Below are positions 1 to 8,671 of a stretch of DNA of 64,000 nucleotides, piece by piece; within the stretch, counting starts at the first letter, position 1; each line of letters opens with the position of its first letter. The position numbers were made by a program, and so were the translations under genes. The DNA is from Promethearchaeota archaeon. Its GTDB lineage: Archaea; Asgardarchaeota; Lokiarchaeia; Sigyniarchaeales; SOKP01. The notes beneath the pieces are model-generated. The model saw nothing but the letters and a program-made list of their open reading frames with translations. It searched no databases and was not told the origin of the DNA. The stretch covers positions 62,001 through 126,000 of the forward strand of contig JAEOUA010000011.1 of assembly GCA_016839555.1 (NCBI GenBank). The letters run 5' to 3'.

Positions 1-1
1 G

Positions 2-559
2 ACAATATTCAATTCGGTAAAGATTCCAAAACAAAATGTTCTCGCAGCAAGAGGGCAAGGGTATAAGAATCTTTTTTCGGGATTAGTAGCGGAAAGAGAT
101 GCGATAATAGGCTCAAGTCTGGGGATCGGTTGGTTGACAGCTATCACAGCATTGATATATACTAACCTTCATACACAATTTGGAAGACCAATTTATGATT
201 TTCAAGCAGTCTCCTTTCCTATTGCAAAATTATTTACAGAACTTATGGCTGCCACGGAACTGGGATTTAAATCAGCATCGGAATATAGAAAAACTTTAAA
301 ATATAGTGATCCAAAATTTATTAAATATAATGCCGCATTCAGCTCGGGAACAAAATTTCTTGCGTCAAATCTAGCCTATAAAATATCATACGAAACCCAA
401 CAATTATGTGGAGGTATTGCATTTACAGATAATCTTCGTATTGATAAAGCGCTTGAAGTCTCTAAAGTTCAAGAAATCATTGGAGGTGCACGAAATATTC
501 AATTATATTTAGTAAGCCGTGGAATAAGAGATATTGTGAAAAGATTAGCACTGCTTTAA
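2..559 (+). CDS. Acyl-CoA dehydrogenase, C-terminal part (cut by window edge)
   Basis: The reading frame is open from base 2, so this is the end of a longer gene that starts outside the window. The roughly 185 visible residues match the helical C-terminal domain of FAD-dependent acyl-CoA dehydrogenases: an NVLAARGQGYKNL segment, a helix with AERDAIIGSSLG, the FAD/subunit contact FGRPIYDFQAV, and the terminal QLCGGIAF and IIGGARNIQLYLVSRGI blocks. The family oxidises acyl-CoA thioesters at the alpha-beta bond in fatty-acid or amino-acid breakdown. The family's usual GT.E motif near the end reads GGARNIQ here, so the catalytic base commonly found there is not present; some members place it elsewhere. 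The substrate cannot be told from this part. The TTG at 134 is an internal codon, not the start. Confidence 0.88.
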   Translation, partial: TIFNSVKIPKQNVLAARGQGYKNLFSGLVAERDAIIGSSLGIGWLTAITALIYTNLHTQFGRPIYDFQAVSFPIAKLFTELMAATELGFKSASEYRKTLKYSDPKFIKYNAAFSSGTKFLASNLAYKISYETQQLCGGIAFTDNLRIDKALEVSKVQEIIGGARNIQLYLVSRGIRDIVKRLALL

Positions 560-661
560 CATCTTTATTTGAAATTATAACTTATATGATAAGTGAATTT
601 ACGATTCTTGGGAAAATTTTTAGTGTTAAGATTAATAACTTCATGCGACATTTGGTATTCG

Positions 662-2023
662 TTAATAATCTATAGCAATGACATCTAATGTTTTACAATT
701 CAGAGTAAACCCAAAAATTTCACTAAAAGAGGGAGTAGTTCTTCCATCATCACTTGTAATCAACTCTTTTATATAAGTTCCCCCTTGAGTCTGTATAATA
801 AATTCAAATAAATTGGGTTCTATATAGGAGCCTTCAATTTTATAGATCTTTTTGTTTCTCACCTTATTAGCCCTTCGATGGGCAACTCGTTGAGGAGTTT
901 TTTGATGAATAATTTCTCCTTCAATAATTTTCTTTAATTGCCGTAATTTTTCGTCGAAGTCAATTTTGTCTATTTCTTTATTTGCTTCTATCAGAGCTTT
1001 ATATGTTTTTGTGGTATTTTTTGCATCTTGCTTAATATTTATGACTTTATCTTTATTGCTATGCGCTAAATCATTAATTTCTACTTTTCCTTTATTCAGA
1101 GTATTAACTTCTTCTTTTAATCTAGGTAAGTCTAAGGTTCTTATTTTTGAATTTATAAGTTCTAAGATAAATGGTCTTCCAGAACCTAGCATTCTCACAT
1201 CGATATCTTCTCTTCCAGCTCCGTGAAATTTGGAACTATCCGCGCGAGCTGCTTTAAGAAATGGCAAACTAATCAACTCCTCGACACTTGTTTGATACAT
1301 TTTACCCGTATAATTACAATATTCACAACCTGCCCCATCACACTTACTACAAGGCCATCGTGTCTGAGGTATCCCTCTTATAAGTTTTCTATATCTTCCA
1401 TAAATAAAGAGGGATCGAATTAATAAATTTACAGAAAATGATTCATATCCAAGAGAACAAATGATTGTTAAATGGGGATAGGTAAATTCTGTCGGTTTCT
1501 CAAGAATAGATGATAATAATTTTCCTAATTCTCTATTAAAATGAGATTTAAATGATTCTGCTTCAAAAAGATTTAATTTTGCTTTAAATCGATCTTCTTT
1601 ATTCCCAATTTCTGGATTAAGACTTGTCCCTACCAAAAAATTATGGAACTCAATCCCCTTAATTTCCTCTAAAATTGGATTTATATATGAGTTCAACTCT
1701 TGAAATATATTATTACACAAGTAGCATTTTTTTTCAGGAGTTCTAATATTGTATTCATATCCCTCTTTTTCTAATACTTTTTGAGCAGGAACGAAGTATG
1801 CACATTCTGCTAATATTTTCAAAGTTTTTAATGCATCTTCTCTTGCTGTTTCGTCTCCCGAAAGATAATTTTTATGAGATTCCATTACTTGAGTGAGAAG
1901 CAGTGCCTCTCCTCTTTCTTTATTTGTTGTTTGTGTACTTAATAAAGAAAAACATCGTCCTAAACAATACAGACAGATATATCGTTCCTTGTAAATTTGT
2001 TGCACTTTTTCAAGAATATGCAT
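662..2023 (-). CDS. pus10: tRNA pseudouridine synthase Pus10
   Basis: Pus10 makes pseudouridine at positions 54 and 55 of the tRNA T-loop in archaea. The 453-residue length suits the archaeal family. Zinc-binding cysteines are visible at the N terminus (CLYC at 17-20, CYLC near 100-103) and at 225-236 (CSKC then CEYC). The family signature KMYQTSVEEL follows at about 241-250. The catalytic loop is GREDIDVRMLG near 270-280, where Asp273 fits the GRxD motif of pseudouridine synthases. The C-terminal GTYIKEL and SDDGRTTPS stretch is typical of Pus10. The gene stands alone, divergent from the cold-shock gene across about 156 bp. No lesion is visible. Confidence 0.95.
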   Translation of the reverse strand: MHILEKVQQIYKERYICLYCLGRCFSLLSTQTTNKERGEALLLTQVMESHKNYLSGDETAREDALKTLKILAECAYFVPAQKVLEKEGYEYNIRTPEKKCYLCNNIFQELNSYINPILEEIKGIEFHNFLVGTSLNPEIGNKEDRFKAKLNLFEAESFKSHFNRELGKLLSSILEKPTEFTYPHLTIICSLGYESFSVNLLIRSLFIYGRYRKLIRGIPQTRWPCSKCDGAGCEYCNYTGKMYQTSVEELISLPFLKAARADSSKFHGAGREDIDVRMLGSGRPFILELINSKIRTLDLPRLKEEVNTLNKGKVEINDLAHSNKDKVINIKQDAKNTTKTYKALIEANKEIDKIDFDEKLRQLKKIIEGEIIHQKTPQRVAHRRANKVRNKKIYKIEGSYIEPNLFEFIIQTQGGTYIKELITSDDGRTTPSFSEIFGFTLNCKTLDVIAIDY

Positions 2024-2179
2024 CTTAATTTAAGATAATATGGGAAAGTTTAACTTCTTTCACTTTTGACTTTTTCCTTACTTTTTAAAAAAATTTTAAA
2101 AGAAAATTTTATTTTTCTATGTAAGTTATAAAAAATTTATTAGATTTTTAGTTAAATATTAAAGGATGTAGTTTTTAAG

Positions 2180-2434
2180 ATGTCAGATAATAAAGAGTCA
2201 ACAGGCTTCGTAAAGTGGTTTGATGCTCGCAAAGGCTATGGTTTTATCCAAGTTTCTGACGGAGAAAATGATGAAGATGATGTGTTTGTTCATTTCTCAA
2301 ACATCGAGATGGAAGGCTTTAAAAAGCTCGATATGGGGGATGAAGTAAAATTCATATTGAAAAAGAATGAAGATAATGATAAAGGACCTGAAGCTTTAAA
2401 CGTGAGAGTAGTCGCAAAAGACCGACGATTTTAA
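2180..2434 (+). CDS. Cold-shock domain protein (CspA type)
   Basis: This 84-residue protein is a single OB-fold cold-shock domain. It has the start GFVKWFDARKGYGFI, including RNP1 (KGYGFI), and RNP2 (DVFVHFSNI) near residues 35-43, then the GDEVKFIL strand. Such proteins bind single-stranded RNA or DNA and act as RNA chaperones. An acidic insert (GENDEDD) precedes RNP2. AAAGGATG lies a short distance upstream as a plausible ribosome-binding site. Cold-shock proteins are common in bacteria and patchy in archaea, so an origin by transfer is possible, but base composition does not stand out. Confidence 0.93.
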   Translation: MSDNKESTGFVKWFDARKGYGFIQVSDGENDEDDVFVHFSNIEMEGFKKLDMGDEVKFILKKNEDNDKGPEALNVRVVAKDRRF

Positions 2435-2515
2435 AAATATTTTCAATAATTTTGATTTTTATCTACTTATCTTTCTTTTTATATAATCTTGTTTATTTCT
2501 TTATTTTGAAAGGTA

Positions 2516-3864
2516 TTAATAAGTATCTTCCCATCTAAAATCCAAAGTGACAAAATTTTTTGTGTAAAAATAACAAATAAGAAATACTATAGACGCTATG
2601 GGGCCCCATAATACCATCCCAATCGAATTTAGGGAATTATAATTAATGGGGATTGAAAGAATAATACCAATCAAAAAAATCCCAAAAGCTTGAAATAGGT
2701 TGATAATAATAGAAGGAAAACCCGCATAAATACCCGCTCTTAATTCTCCGGTTTCTTTTTGGTCATTTTCGGCTATATCAGCATAAAGTATGTATGGAAA
2801 TAGATACCAGCCCGCAATTATAGTGGCTATCCCAACTATAAAGATAATTCCGAGAAATAGATAATTACCCAAAGGAATTATTGCTAATAATATAATCGGG
2901 AGAAAAGCTGCACCAATCAGAAATAGATATAAAAGTGTTTTTTTTTTACCGAATCTATCTATGGCAATCCTCCAAATATGCAAAAATAGAAAAATAGCTA
3001 ATAATAAGAATATTGAAATCACCATATAATCAGCTCCTCTTAAATGTAAGGCTTCTTCTGCATACTTTAACATTGTATTAGTGATCATTGTTAACCCTAA
3101 CCCTACAATACCCATCATTAAAGCTATTAACATATAATTTTTATTTTTTAATATTTTTTCCAGATTTTCTTTCATATTTGATTTTATTTTATGCTGAGGT
3201 TCAGTTGGTAGAAATATAACAACTAAATAAAAAAAATAACAGTAAACACTCCAAATAAAGCAACCGGTAAAGAATATGTTAATGAAACTGGAGCATTGAT
3301 ATAAAACTGTAATCTAACAATATATTCGGTTAAAATCAATAGTGAAAAAACAGCCACAATTATATTACCAATATAATTAAAAGAATTTTGAATTTGTGAA
3401 ATTTTCGGTCGTTCCTTTACTAAAAAGAGCTCAGCCATCCAAGCTTGATAGGGAGTTGTAACTGCATAACTAGCCCTAAAAACAATATCCCACAGTAATT
3501 ACCAAAAAAATAATATATCCTTATTCCTTAAATCTTTTATAAATTGTGCAGGTAATAACAGAAAAACAATAGATATTCCCAAGAAAGGAGCAAAGAGGAG
3601 TATATATGGTTTTCTTCTTCCTAATTTGGTATATTTTCGATCACTAATCCATCCCAATAAAAATTGGGAAGCCGCAATTGTTAAATATCCTATGGCAAGA
3701 GCAATAGCGGCTCGAAAAGAATCTAAACCATAACCGGTAGTATAAAGAGTAAATAAAGCCCAACTTTCAATTCCAAGTATTGTTGATGTTCCCAAGCGGG
3801 GTAAACAAAATAAAAAGCGTTCTCCGATCCCAGTTTTCTCTTGAATGGATTCAATTAAATTCAA
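2516..3864 (-). pseudogene. Broken GPH-family (MFS-type) sugar transporter
   Basis: Three pieces together make one glycoside-pentoside-hexuronide:cation symporter. The N-terminal piece (3499-3864) carries the family loop SDRKYTKLGRRKPYI. It ends at an in-frame TAA (3499-3501), after which the same frame continues as a normal transporter (WDIVFRASYAVTTPYQAWMAE) into the 3223-3438 piece. That piece runs into TAG at 3223-3225, next to a run of eight A (3229-3236). Shifting frame there restores a reading that joins the last piece (FLPTEPQHKIKSN into 3175-2516). So there is one nonsense codon and one frameshift. Both lie at or beside homopolymers, so sequencing error is possible. An intact relative sits at 12922-14343. 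Confidence 0.8.
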
Positions 3865-4105
3865 ATAAATTCTCCGAAATAATCGTTAAAATTTAAAGTA
3901 AATGATTAATATTTTTTTAAAAAAGATTTTGCTTTAAACAATTATTTTAATGTTAAACCTTATTTAAATTTTCAAATATAACCTCTATATGCAACTAGAC
4001 TAGAAATCTCATTATTTAATTTAATAATATTTACTCGATAACTAAAAATTGAGGTTAAAAATTAGAGAATGAGTATAGTGGAAATAAATTTCATTTTTAT
4101 ATTAA

Positions 4106-5116
4106 TTATTCTTCTTCTTCCTCATCCCAACCAAGTTCTTTTAAAACGGCGTCTAGTGACTCAGATTCTTCTTCCAGGATAAAATCAGTATCATACTCTT
4201 TTGCTATTTGAGAGTCGAAATCAGGTGGTGTTAATTCCTCTAATGAAGGTAATTCTTCGGATGATAGAGGCTCTTGTGTTTCTGAGCTGAAAGGCGCTTG
4301 GGCTTTGATAGGTGGTGTAGTTTTGATCTTTTCTTCTATAGAAGGTTCTTCTCCCACTTCCATAGGTTCATAATCATCAAGAGGGACAGGTGGAATTTCA
4401 TCTTCATATACGGGAAATTTTCTCAAGAGAGAGGGTTCTATTGTTTCCATTTTAGCTTCAGTAGGCATAGTCTCTATTGGCTTTATGGTTTCTCCTGGGA
4501 TTGATACTATATTTTGCTCATTTTTTGGTTGGAATTGATCTTCATCAAGTCCTTCCTTCTCCCATTTATCTAGAAATCCTAATAAACCATCTAAAGCTTC
4601 TTTATCTTGTTCAACTGATGGTTTAGCAATAAATTGTTCTTTTTTTTGCTCCTCTTCTTCCTTTTCTTTCTGCTTTCGAATTTTTTCTAATTCTTCCTCT
4701 TCTAAAGATAAGGTCATTTCTGTAAGTTCTCCGCCAGAAATGATATAATTTAATTTTCTGCTTAATTCTCTGAGATATCCTAAATAATATCCTATTCTAT
4801 ACATTGCGTTTAATGCGCCAAAAATAATATATTCGTCATTAATTGCCATTAAAATACTATATCCTGATTTATTATGAAGAATAATTTCCTTCAGAGAACC
4901 ATGATTGGTTGATTCACTTAATCTAAGCCCTAAATCGATTAAGGCTGTACTTGACGCAGAAGTAGCATCAGCATTGAGTTCTATTGAGTCCGCACTCGAT
5001 ACCTTCATACCAACTCGGGATAATACCGATAAATTGTCTAAATCCGTGGCTTCTTCTTCTTCTTTTAAAAGATCTCGTATTTTTATTCGTATTTCTTCCT
5101 CTAAAGAAGCTGACAT
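4106..5116 (-). CDS. Roadblock/LC7-like protein with long acidic tail
   Basis: The first 125 residues have the alpha-beta pattern of a Roadblock/LC7 (MglB, LAMTOR) domain: an N-terminal helix, the strand GMKVSSADSIELN, a long helix (SASSTALIDLGLRLSES), then strands KEIILHNKSGYSILMAI and EYIIFGAL and a closing helix. A charged coiled stretch rich in Glu and Lys follows at about 140-165. The rest, to residue 336, is Pro/Glu/Asp-rich and probably disordered, ending in a poly-Glu tail. Roadblock proteins scaffold or regulate small GTPases, and Asgard archaea carry many of them. No GTPase gene is adjacent. The domain call is by pattern only, and the tail resembles nothing I recognise. Confidence 0.68.
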   Translation of the reverse strand: MSASLEEEIRIKIRDLLKEEEEATDLDNLSVLSRVGMKVSSADSIELNADATSASSTALIDLGLRLSESTNHGSLKEIILHNKSGYSILMAINDEYIIFGALNAMYRIGYYLGYLRELSRKLNYIISGGELTEMTLSLEEEELEKIRKQKEKEEEEQKKEQFIAKPSVEQDKEALDGLLGFLDKWEKEGLDEDQFQPKNEQNIVSIPGETIKPIETMPTEAKMETIEPSLLRKFPVYEDEIPPVPLDDYEPMEVGEEPSIEEKIKTTPPIKAQAPFSSETQEPLSSEELPSLEELTPPDFDSQIAKEYDTDFILEEESESLDAVLKELGWDEEEEE

Positions 5117-5256
5117 CTCTTTTTATTTAAAATTATTTTAAGATTATTTTGTAAATATATTCAAAAATTACATAAAATGCCAATTTAAAAAAATTTACTA
5201 TTTTGGGTTACTAATGAAATTAAGATTACATTTTACTTATAATTATTCGGTTGAAT

Positions 5257-5994
5257 TTACAAAAATTTATTAATTTTGGTTTGCTCCTCCGATTTTTGTC
5301 CAGCTAATTTCTCATCTGTTAATTTTTGCTTAAAAGAATACCCTGTAAAATTTTCGATCAAGTCTTTTACTTGCTCCAAAACTTTATACGGAGTGAGATG
5401 ACTTGTATCTATTTGAAAAATTCTATCTCTATTTTCCTCTGTGAAGAGGATTTGATTATAGAAAGATAATACGTTTTTTAAATAATCTTTTTCAAATTCA
5501 TTCCAGCGTTTTCTCTGCTTCTCTAAAGAACCACGTTTTATTGTACGTTTTATTATAATTTCTGGGTCAGCTGTGAGATAGATGATCTTATCTTCTCTCC
5601 ATTTGACAGAATTATAGGTATCTAAAATCAATTGATAATCCTTTTCTTTGAGAAATAGAGCTTTTGAATATACTAAAACACAAAGGGGCGTCCTATCTAA
5701 AACTACTATACGTCCATTATATCTATTATCAAAATTCCATATATTTTTGTTTCTTTTTATTAATTGCTGGAGAAAATGAATTTCCGAGCGAAATGCAATC
5801 TGTTTATTTCTTGATCCCAGAGGAAATGGTGGTTTTTTTACATATCGTTCTGGAAAAAACTTAAATTTAGGATTATCTTCGGTTTCATTTTTTAATAAGT
5901 AAAAGATTGTGGTTTTTCCTACTCCATGCGCTCCTGAAATTGAGAAGACTATATTATCCTTGCTTCCTTTATTTCTATATTTTGTTCTAACCAC
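5257..5994 (-). CDS. P-loop kinase-like NTPase
   Basis: A 245-residue protein with a clear Walker A motif, SGAHGVGKTT, near residue 20. The DRTP segment (VVLDRTPLCVL, near residue 100) resembles the substrate/Mg site of deoxynucleoside or thymidylate kinases. IIYLTADPEIIIKRTIKRG followed by basic residues fits the lid region of the same fold. It most likely phosphorylates a nucleoside, nucleotide or small molecule, but the substrate is not evident. The C-terminal 30 residues are Lys/Glu-rich. It stands alone between the acidic Roadblock gene and the CPBP gene, with AT-rich spacers on both sides. Confidence 0.75.
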   Translation of the reverse strand: MVRTKYRNKGSKDNIVFSISGAHGVGKTTIFYLLKNETEDNPKFKFFPERYVKKPPFPLGSRNKQIAFRSEIHFLQQLIKRNKNIWNFDNRYNGRIVVLDRTPLCVLVYSKALFLKEKDYQLILDTYNSVKWREDKIIYLTADPEIIIKRTIKRGSLEKQRKRWNEFEKDYLKNVLSFYNQILFTEENRDRIFQIDTSHLTPYKVLEQVKDLIENFTGYSFKQKLTDEKLAGQKSEEQTKINKFL

Positions 5995-6210
5995 GCTAGT
6001 AAACTCCTATTTCCAAAATTTTTTATTTTTTTACATTCAAATCCATTTATCTTATGAATTTTTTTCCAGATAATCTAAATTATTAATTTAATAATTTTTT
6101 ATTTTAATGTGAAATAGTAAATTTAATATATATTTAATAAATATATCCGAAATGGTATCTAAAAATTAAAACACGCACTTATATTACTAAAATTTCAAAA
6201 ATATAAAAAA

Positions 6211-7290
6211 TTAAAGTATTAATAGAATAATCAAGCTTGAGACATTATAAATTAAAGAGGCAATTATGGGGCATATCAAATTTCCTTTTCCCGCCTCATA
6301 AATAATCCCCAGAATAAGAGCGAGTAGAAAATATATAGGAAAAAATAATAATCCTATGGGAAAAGAAAGTACCGCATATATTCCCGAATAAGCTAATGCA
6401 ACAATTAAAATTACAAAGAGTTTATTTTTTATATCATAACCAAATCTCTCTTTTAGAGCGTTATGTAAGGTTCCTCTAAACAAGATTTCTGATGAAATAG
6501 ATGCAAAACAAATCATTATGGTAAGAATTATGAACCAATGTAATTCAGCATTATTAATGATTAAAGAATTCATCAAAATTGGTGTAATATCAAAAAAATT
6601 TTCTAATCCAAGGTCTAACATAGCGTTAATTAAAAATTCTGAAAAGATATCAAAAAATATTAACCCAACCCCTCCCGCGATCCCGATTATAAGGGCAATT
6701 ATCAAATTTTTTTTAGTAAAATCAAATCCAAGTTTTTTATAACTATGACGATTTGTATTTATATACCATATGGGGTATAATCCAAGAAGAATCTCGGGCA
6801 ATTGACCAATTATTATACTTAAAATATTTTGTTCTGGCAAAATAAATAATGTAATAAGCAACATAGTAGTAATATAAACTAATAAACTAGTTGTAAATAC
6901 CGATGTTCCTTCTTTTAAATTCCATTTATCCCTTTTTAATATATGTTCTTCTTCTGGTTCAAGTTTCTTGTCAGTAAATATAAAACCCGATTTTGTCGGG
7001 GAAGTATATTCTTCAAAGGGTGGCAATTCTTCTAATTCATTATTGCATATCGGACATTGTTTTAGAATAGGTGATTTTATTAATGCTCCGCAATTTGAAC
7101 ATTTTCTAACTGGAACTTCCTTCCTTTTTGTCACAATAGGAGCTGGCTCCCTTTTTTTATCTTTCAGATGTAAGGGTTCTTTTACTACCAATTTGCCGCA
7201 ATTTGGGCAATATACTTCTCCAAATTTGACTTTTGCACCACAATACACACAATATTTTACTAATCGATCATCTTGTTCTTCTTCGGGCAT
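6211..7290 (-). CDS. Double zinc-ribbon CPBP-family membrane protein, protease residues lost
   Basis: The N-terminal 90 residues hold two zinc ribbons (CVYCGAKVKFGEVYCPNCG and CSNCGALIK..CPICNNEL). After a linker come about eight membrane helices with the layout of CPBP intramembrane proteases (CAAX/Rce1 relatives). The three catalytic motifs are altered. EExxxR reads SEILFR, so the first Glu is Ser. FxxxH reads YSGIY, so His is Tyr. HxxxN reads SLIYN, so His is Ser. It is therefore probably a non-catalytic family member, perhaps a membrane adaptor or chaperone. Zinc-ribbon plus CPBP fusions occur in archaea. The ATG at 7288-7290 is the only sensible start. The function is inferred only from the fold. 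Confidence 0.78.
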   Translation of the reverse strand: MPEEEQDDRLVKYCVYCGAKVKFGEVYCPNCGKLVVKEPLHLKDKKREPAPIVTKRKEVPVRKCSNCGALIKSPILKQCPICNNELEELPPFEEYTSPTKSGFIFTDKKLEPEEEHILKRDKWNLKEGTSVFTTSLLVYITTMLLITLFILPEQNILSIIIGQLPEILLGLYPIWYINTNRHSYKKLGFDFTKKNLIIALIIGIAGGVGLIFFDIFSEFLINAMLDLGLENFFDITPILMNSLIINNAELHWFIILTIMICFASISSEILFRGTLHNALKERFGYDIKNKLFVILIVALAYSGIYAVLSFPIGLLFFPIYFLLALILGIIYEAGKGNLICPIIASLIYNVSSLIILLIL

Positions 7291-7402
7291 GATATTCTAT
7301 GATGAATGAATAAGTTTAATATTAAATAATTTATCATAATAAATCTAAATTACATAGTTTATTATAATAATTTAATAATAAGGAACATTAATTTTGTTGA
7401 AT

Positions 7403-8554
7403 ATGAAAAGTGAAGAACGGGTTAAAAGAGCATTTCATTTTAATAATCCAGACAGAGTTCCTTTATCATGCTTAACTTTAAAAACCGATTTTTTTCCCGT
7501 GAGTATTTATCCCCCAAAATCATGGCAACCTATAAAATATCCTCCTCATGTCCAAGGAGGTGTAGATTCAATTTCAAAGCTATTTTATCGCCTGGTTATT
7601 TATAAATGGAAACAGAAATATAGAAAAAAAGCAAGTTATCCACGAAAATGGTGGGAATTCCCCCATAAAAGTATCGATGAGTGGAAAAATATTTGGAGAT
7701 CATCTGGTACTAAATCTAACGATATTACAAAGGGACACCCTTTACATGGACCATTACAAGATAATTGGGATTTCCTCGAAGAATTTAACATTCCTGATGT
7801 TTCAAATGAAAAACGATATAGAATCTTAAAAATGGGAATATGGAAATTCTTAGGAAGAAATAGATATACAGTAGGTGAGCTCCAACCAAATGGATTTTTC
7901 GCCTTATGCTCACAGATTAGGGGATTTAGTAATTTTTTAGTAGATTTAGCACGCAAGCCTAAGCAAGTTGAACAATTAATAAACAAAATTTTACCATATT
8001 TCTTCACTCTAATAAGAAAATACAAAGAGTATTATCCTTCTCTTAATAGCGTAATTATAGCTGATGATATGGGTACGCAAAAATCTCCGTTTATGAGTCC
8101 CGCTATTTTTAGAAAATTATTAAAAGAGCCTTATAAAAAAATAATAGATTTAACGCATGATTTAGAAATGGATTTTATATTGCATTCATGTGGAGATATT
8201 TTTCAACTAATGCCAGATATGATTGACGCAGGAGTGGATGTGTTTGAATTTGATAGTCCTCATATGGTTGGAGTGGAAAACTTCAAACAATTCGCTAGGC
8301 AAAAACAAGTTGCTTTCTGGTTATCTTCAAATATTCAGAGTACTTATACCTTAGGAACTCCAAAAGATGTAGAGAAGGAAATTAAGTATTATATAAAAGA
8401 AGTTGGAAATAATAACGGAGGATTGGCTATTTATGAATATATGTCTAATAAAGCGTTAAGAACACCTAAAGAAAACATAATTGCTCAGCGGGAAGCTGTC
8501 GAAAAATGGGGAAATTACAATGATGATAATAAAATTGATTGGATTGAAAATTAA
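7403..8554 (+). CDS. URO-D superfamily protein (MtaA/CmuA-like), first of a tandem pair
   Basis: The 383-residue protein belongs to the uroporphyrinogen decarboxylase superfamily, which includes corrinoid:coenzyme M methyltransferases. It opens with ERVKRAFHFNNPDRVPL. It has the IADDMGTQKSPFMSP segment, the H-x-C-G metal-site motif (FILHSCGDI) near residue 255, VDVFEFDSPHM, and the closing NIQSTYTLGTPKDV helix start. I chose the ATG at 7403 rather than the TTG at 7394 because it lines up with the start of the neighbouring paralogue. Archaea of this kind use such proteins in methyl transfer rather than haem synthesis. Substrate unknown. No corrinoid protein gene is next to it. Confidence 0.85.
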   Translation: MKSEERVKRAFHFNNPDRVPLSCLTLKTDFFPVSIYPPKSWQPIKYPPHVQGGVDSISKLFYRLVIYKWKQKYRKKASYPRKWWEFPHKSIDEWKNIWRSSGTKSNDITKGHPLHGPLQDNWDFLEEFNIPDVSNEKRYRILKMGIWKFLGRNRYTVGELQPNGFFALCSQIRGFSNFLVDLARKPKQVEQLINKILPYFFTLIRKYKEYYPSLNSVIIADDMGTQKSPFMSPAIFRKLLKEPYKKIIDLTHDLEMDFILHSCGDIFQLMPDMIDAGVDVFEFDSPHMVGVENFKQFARQKQVAFWLSSNIQSTYTLGTPKDVEKEIKYYIKEVGNNNGGLAIYEYMSNKALRTPKENIIAQREAVEKWGNYNDDNKIDWIEN

Positions 8555-8671
8555 TAACACAGAAAGACCTTCTTTTTTTCTTAAATAAAATAGTAATAAT
8601 TATAATCTAAAATATTAAAATTATAATAACAACATAATATTATTAAGATATATCTTCAAAATATTTGAAAT

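Noticed and set aside
4298..4504. 68-aa plus-strand frame
   Set aside because: Antisense shadow of the acidic Roadblock gene; codes a Phe/Arg pattern typical of reversed acidic repeats.
8645..8656. 12-bp palindrome AAGATATATCTT 16 bases before the second URO-D gene
   Set aside because: Short AT palindromes are frequent here; it may only be part of a TATA region.
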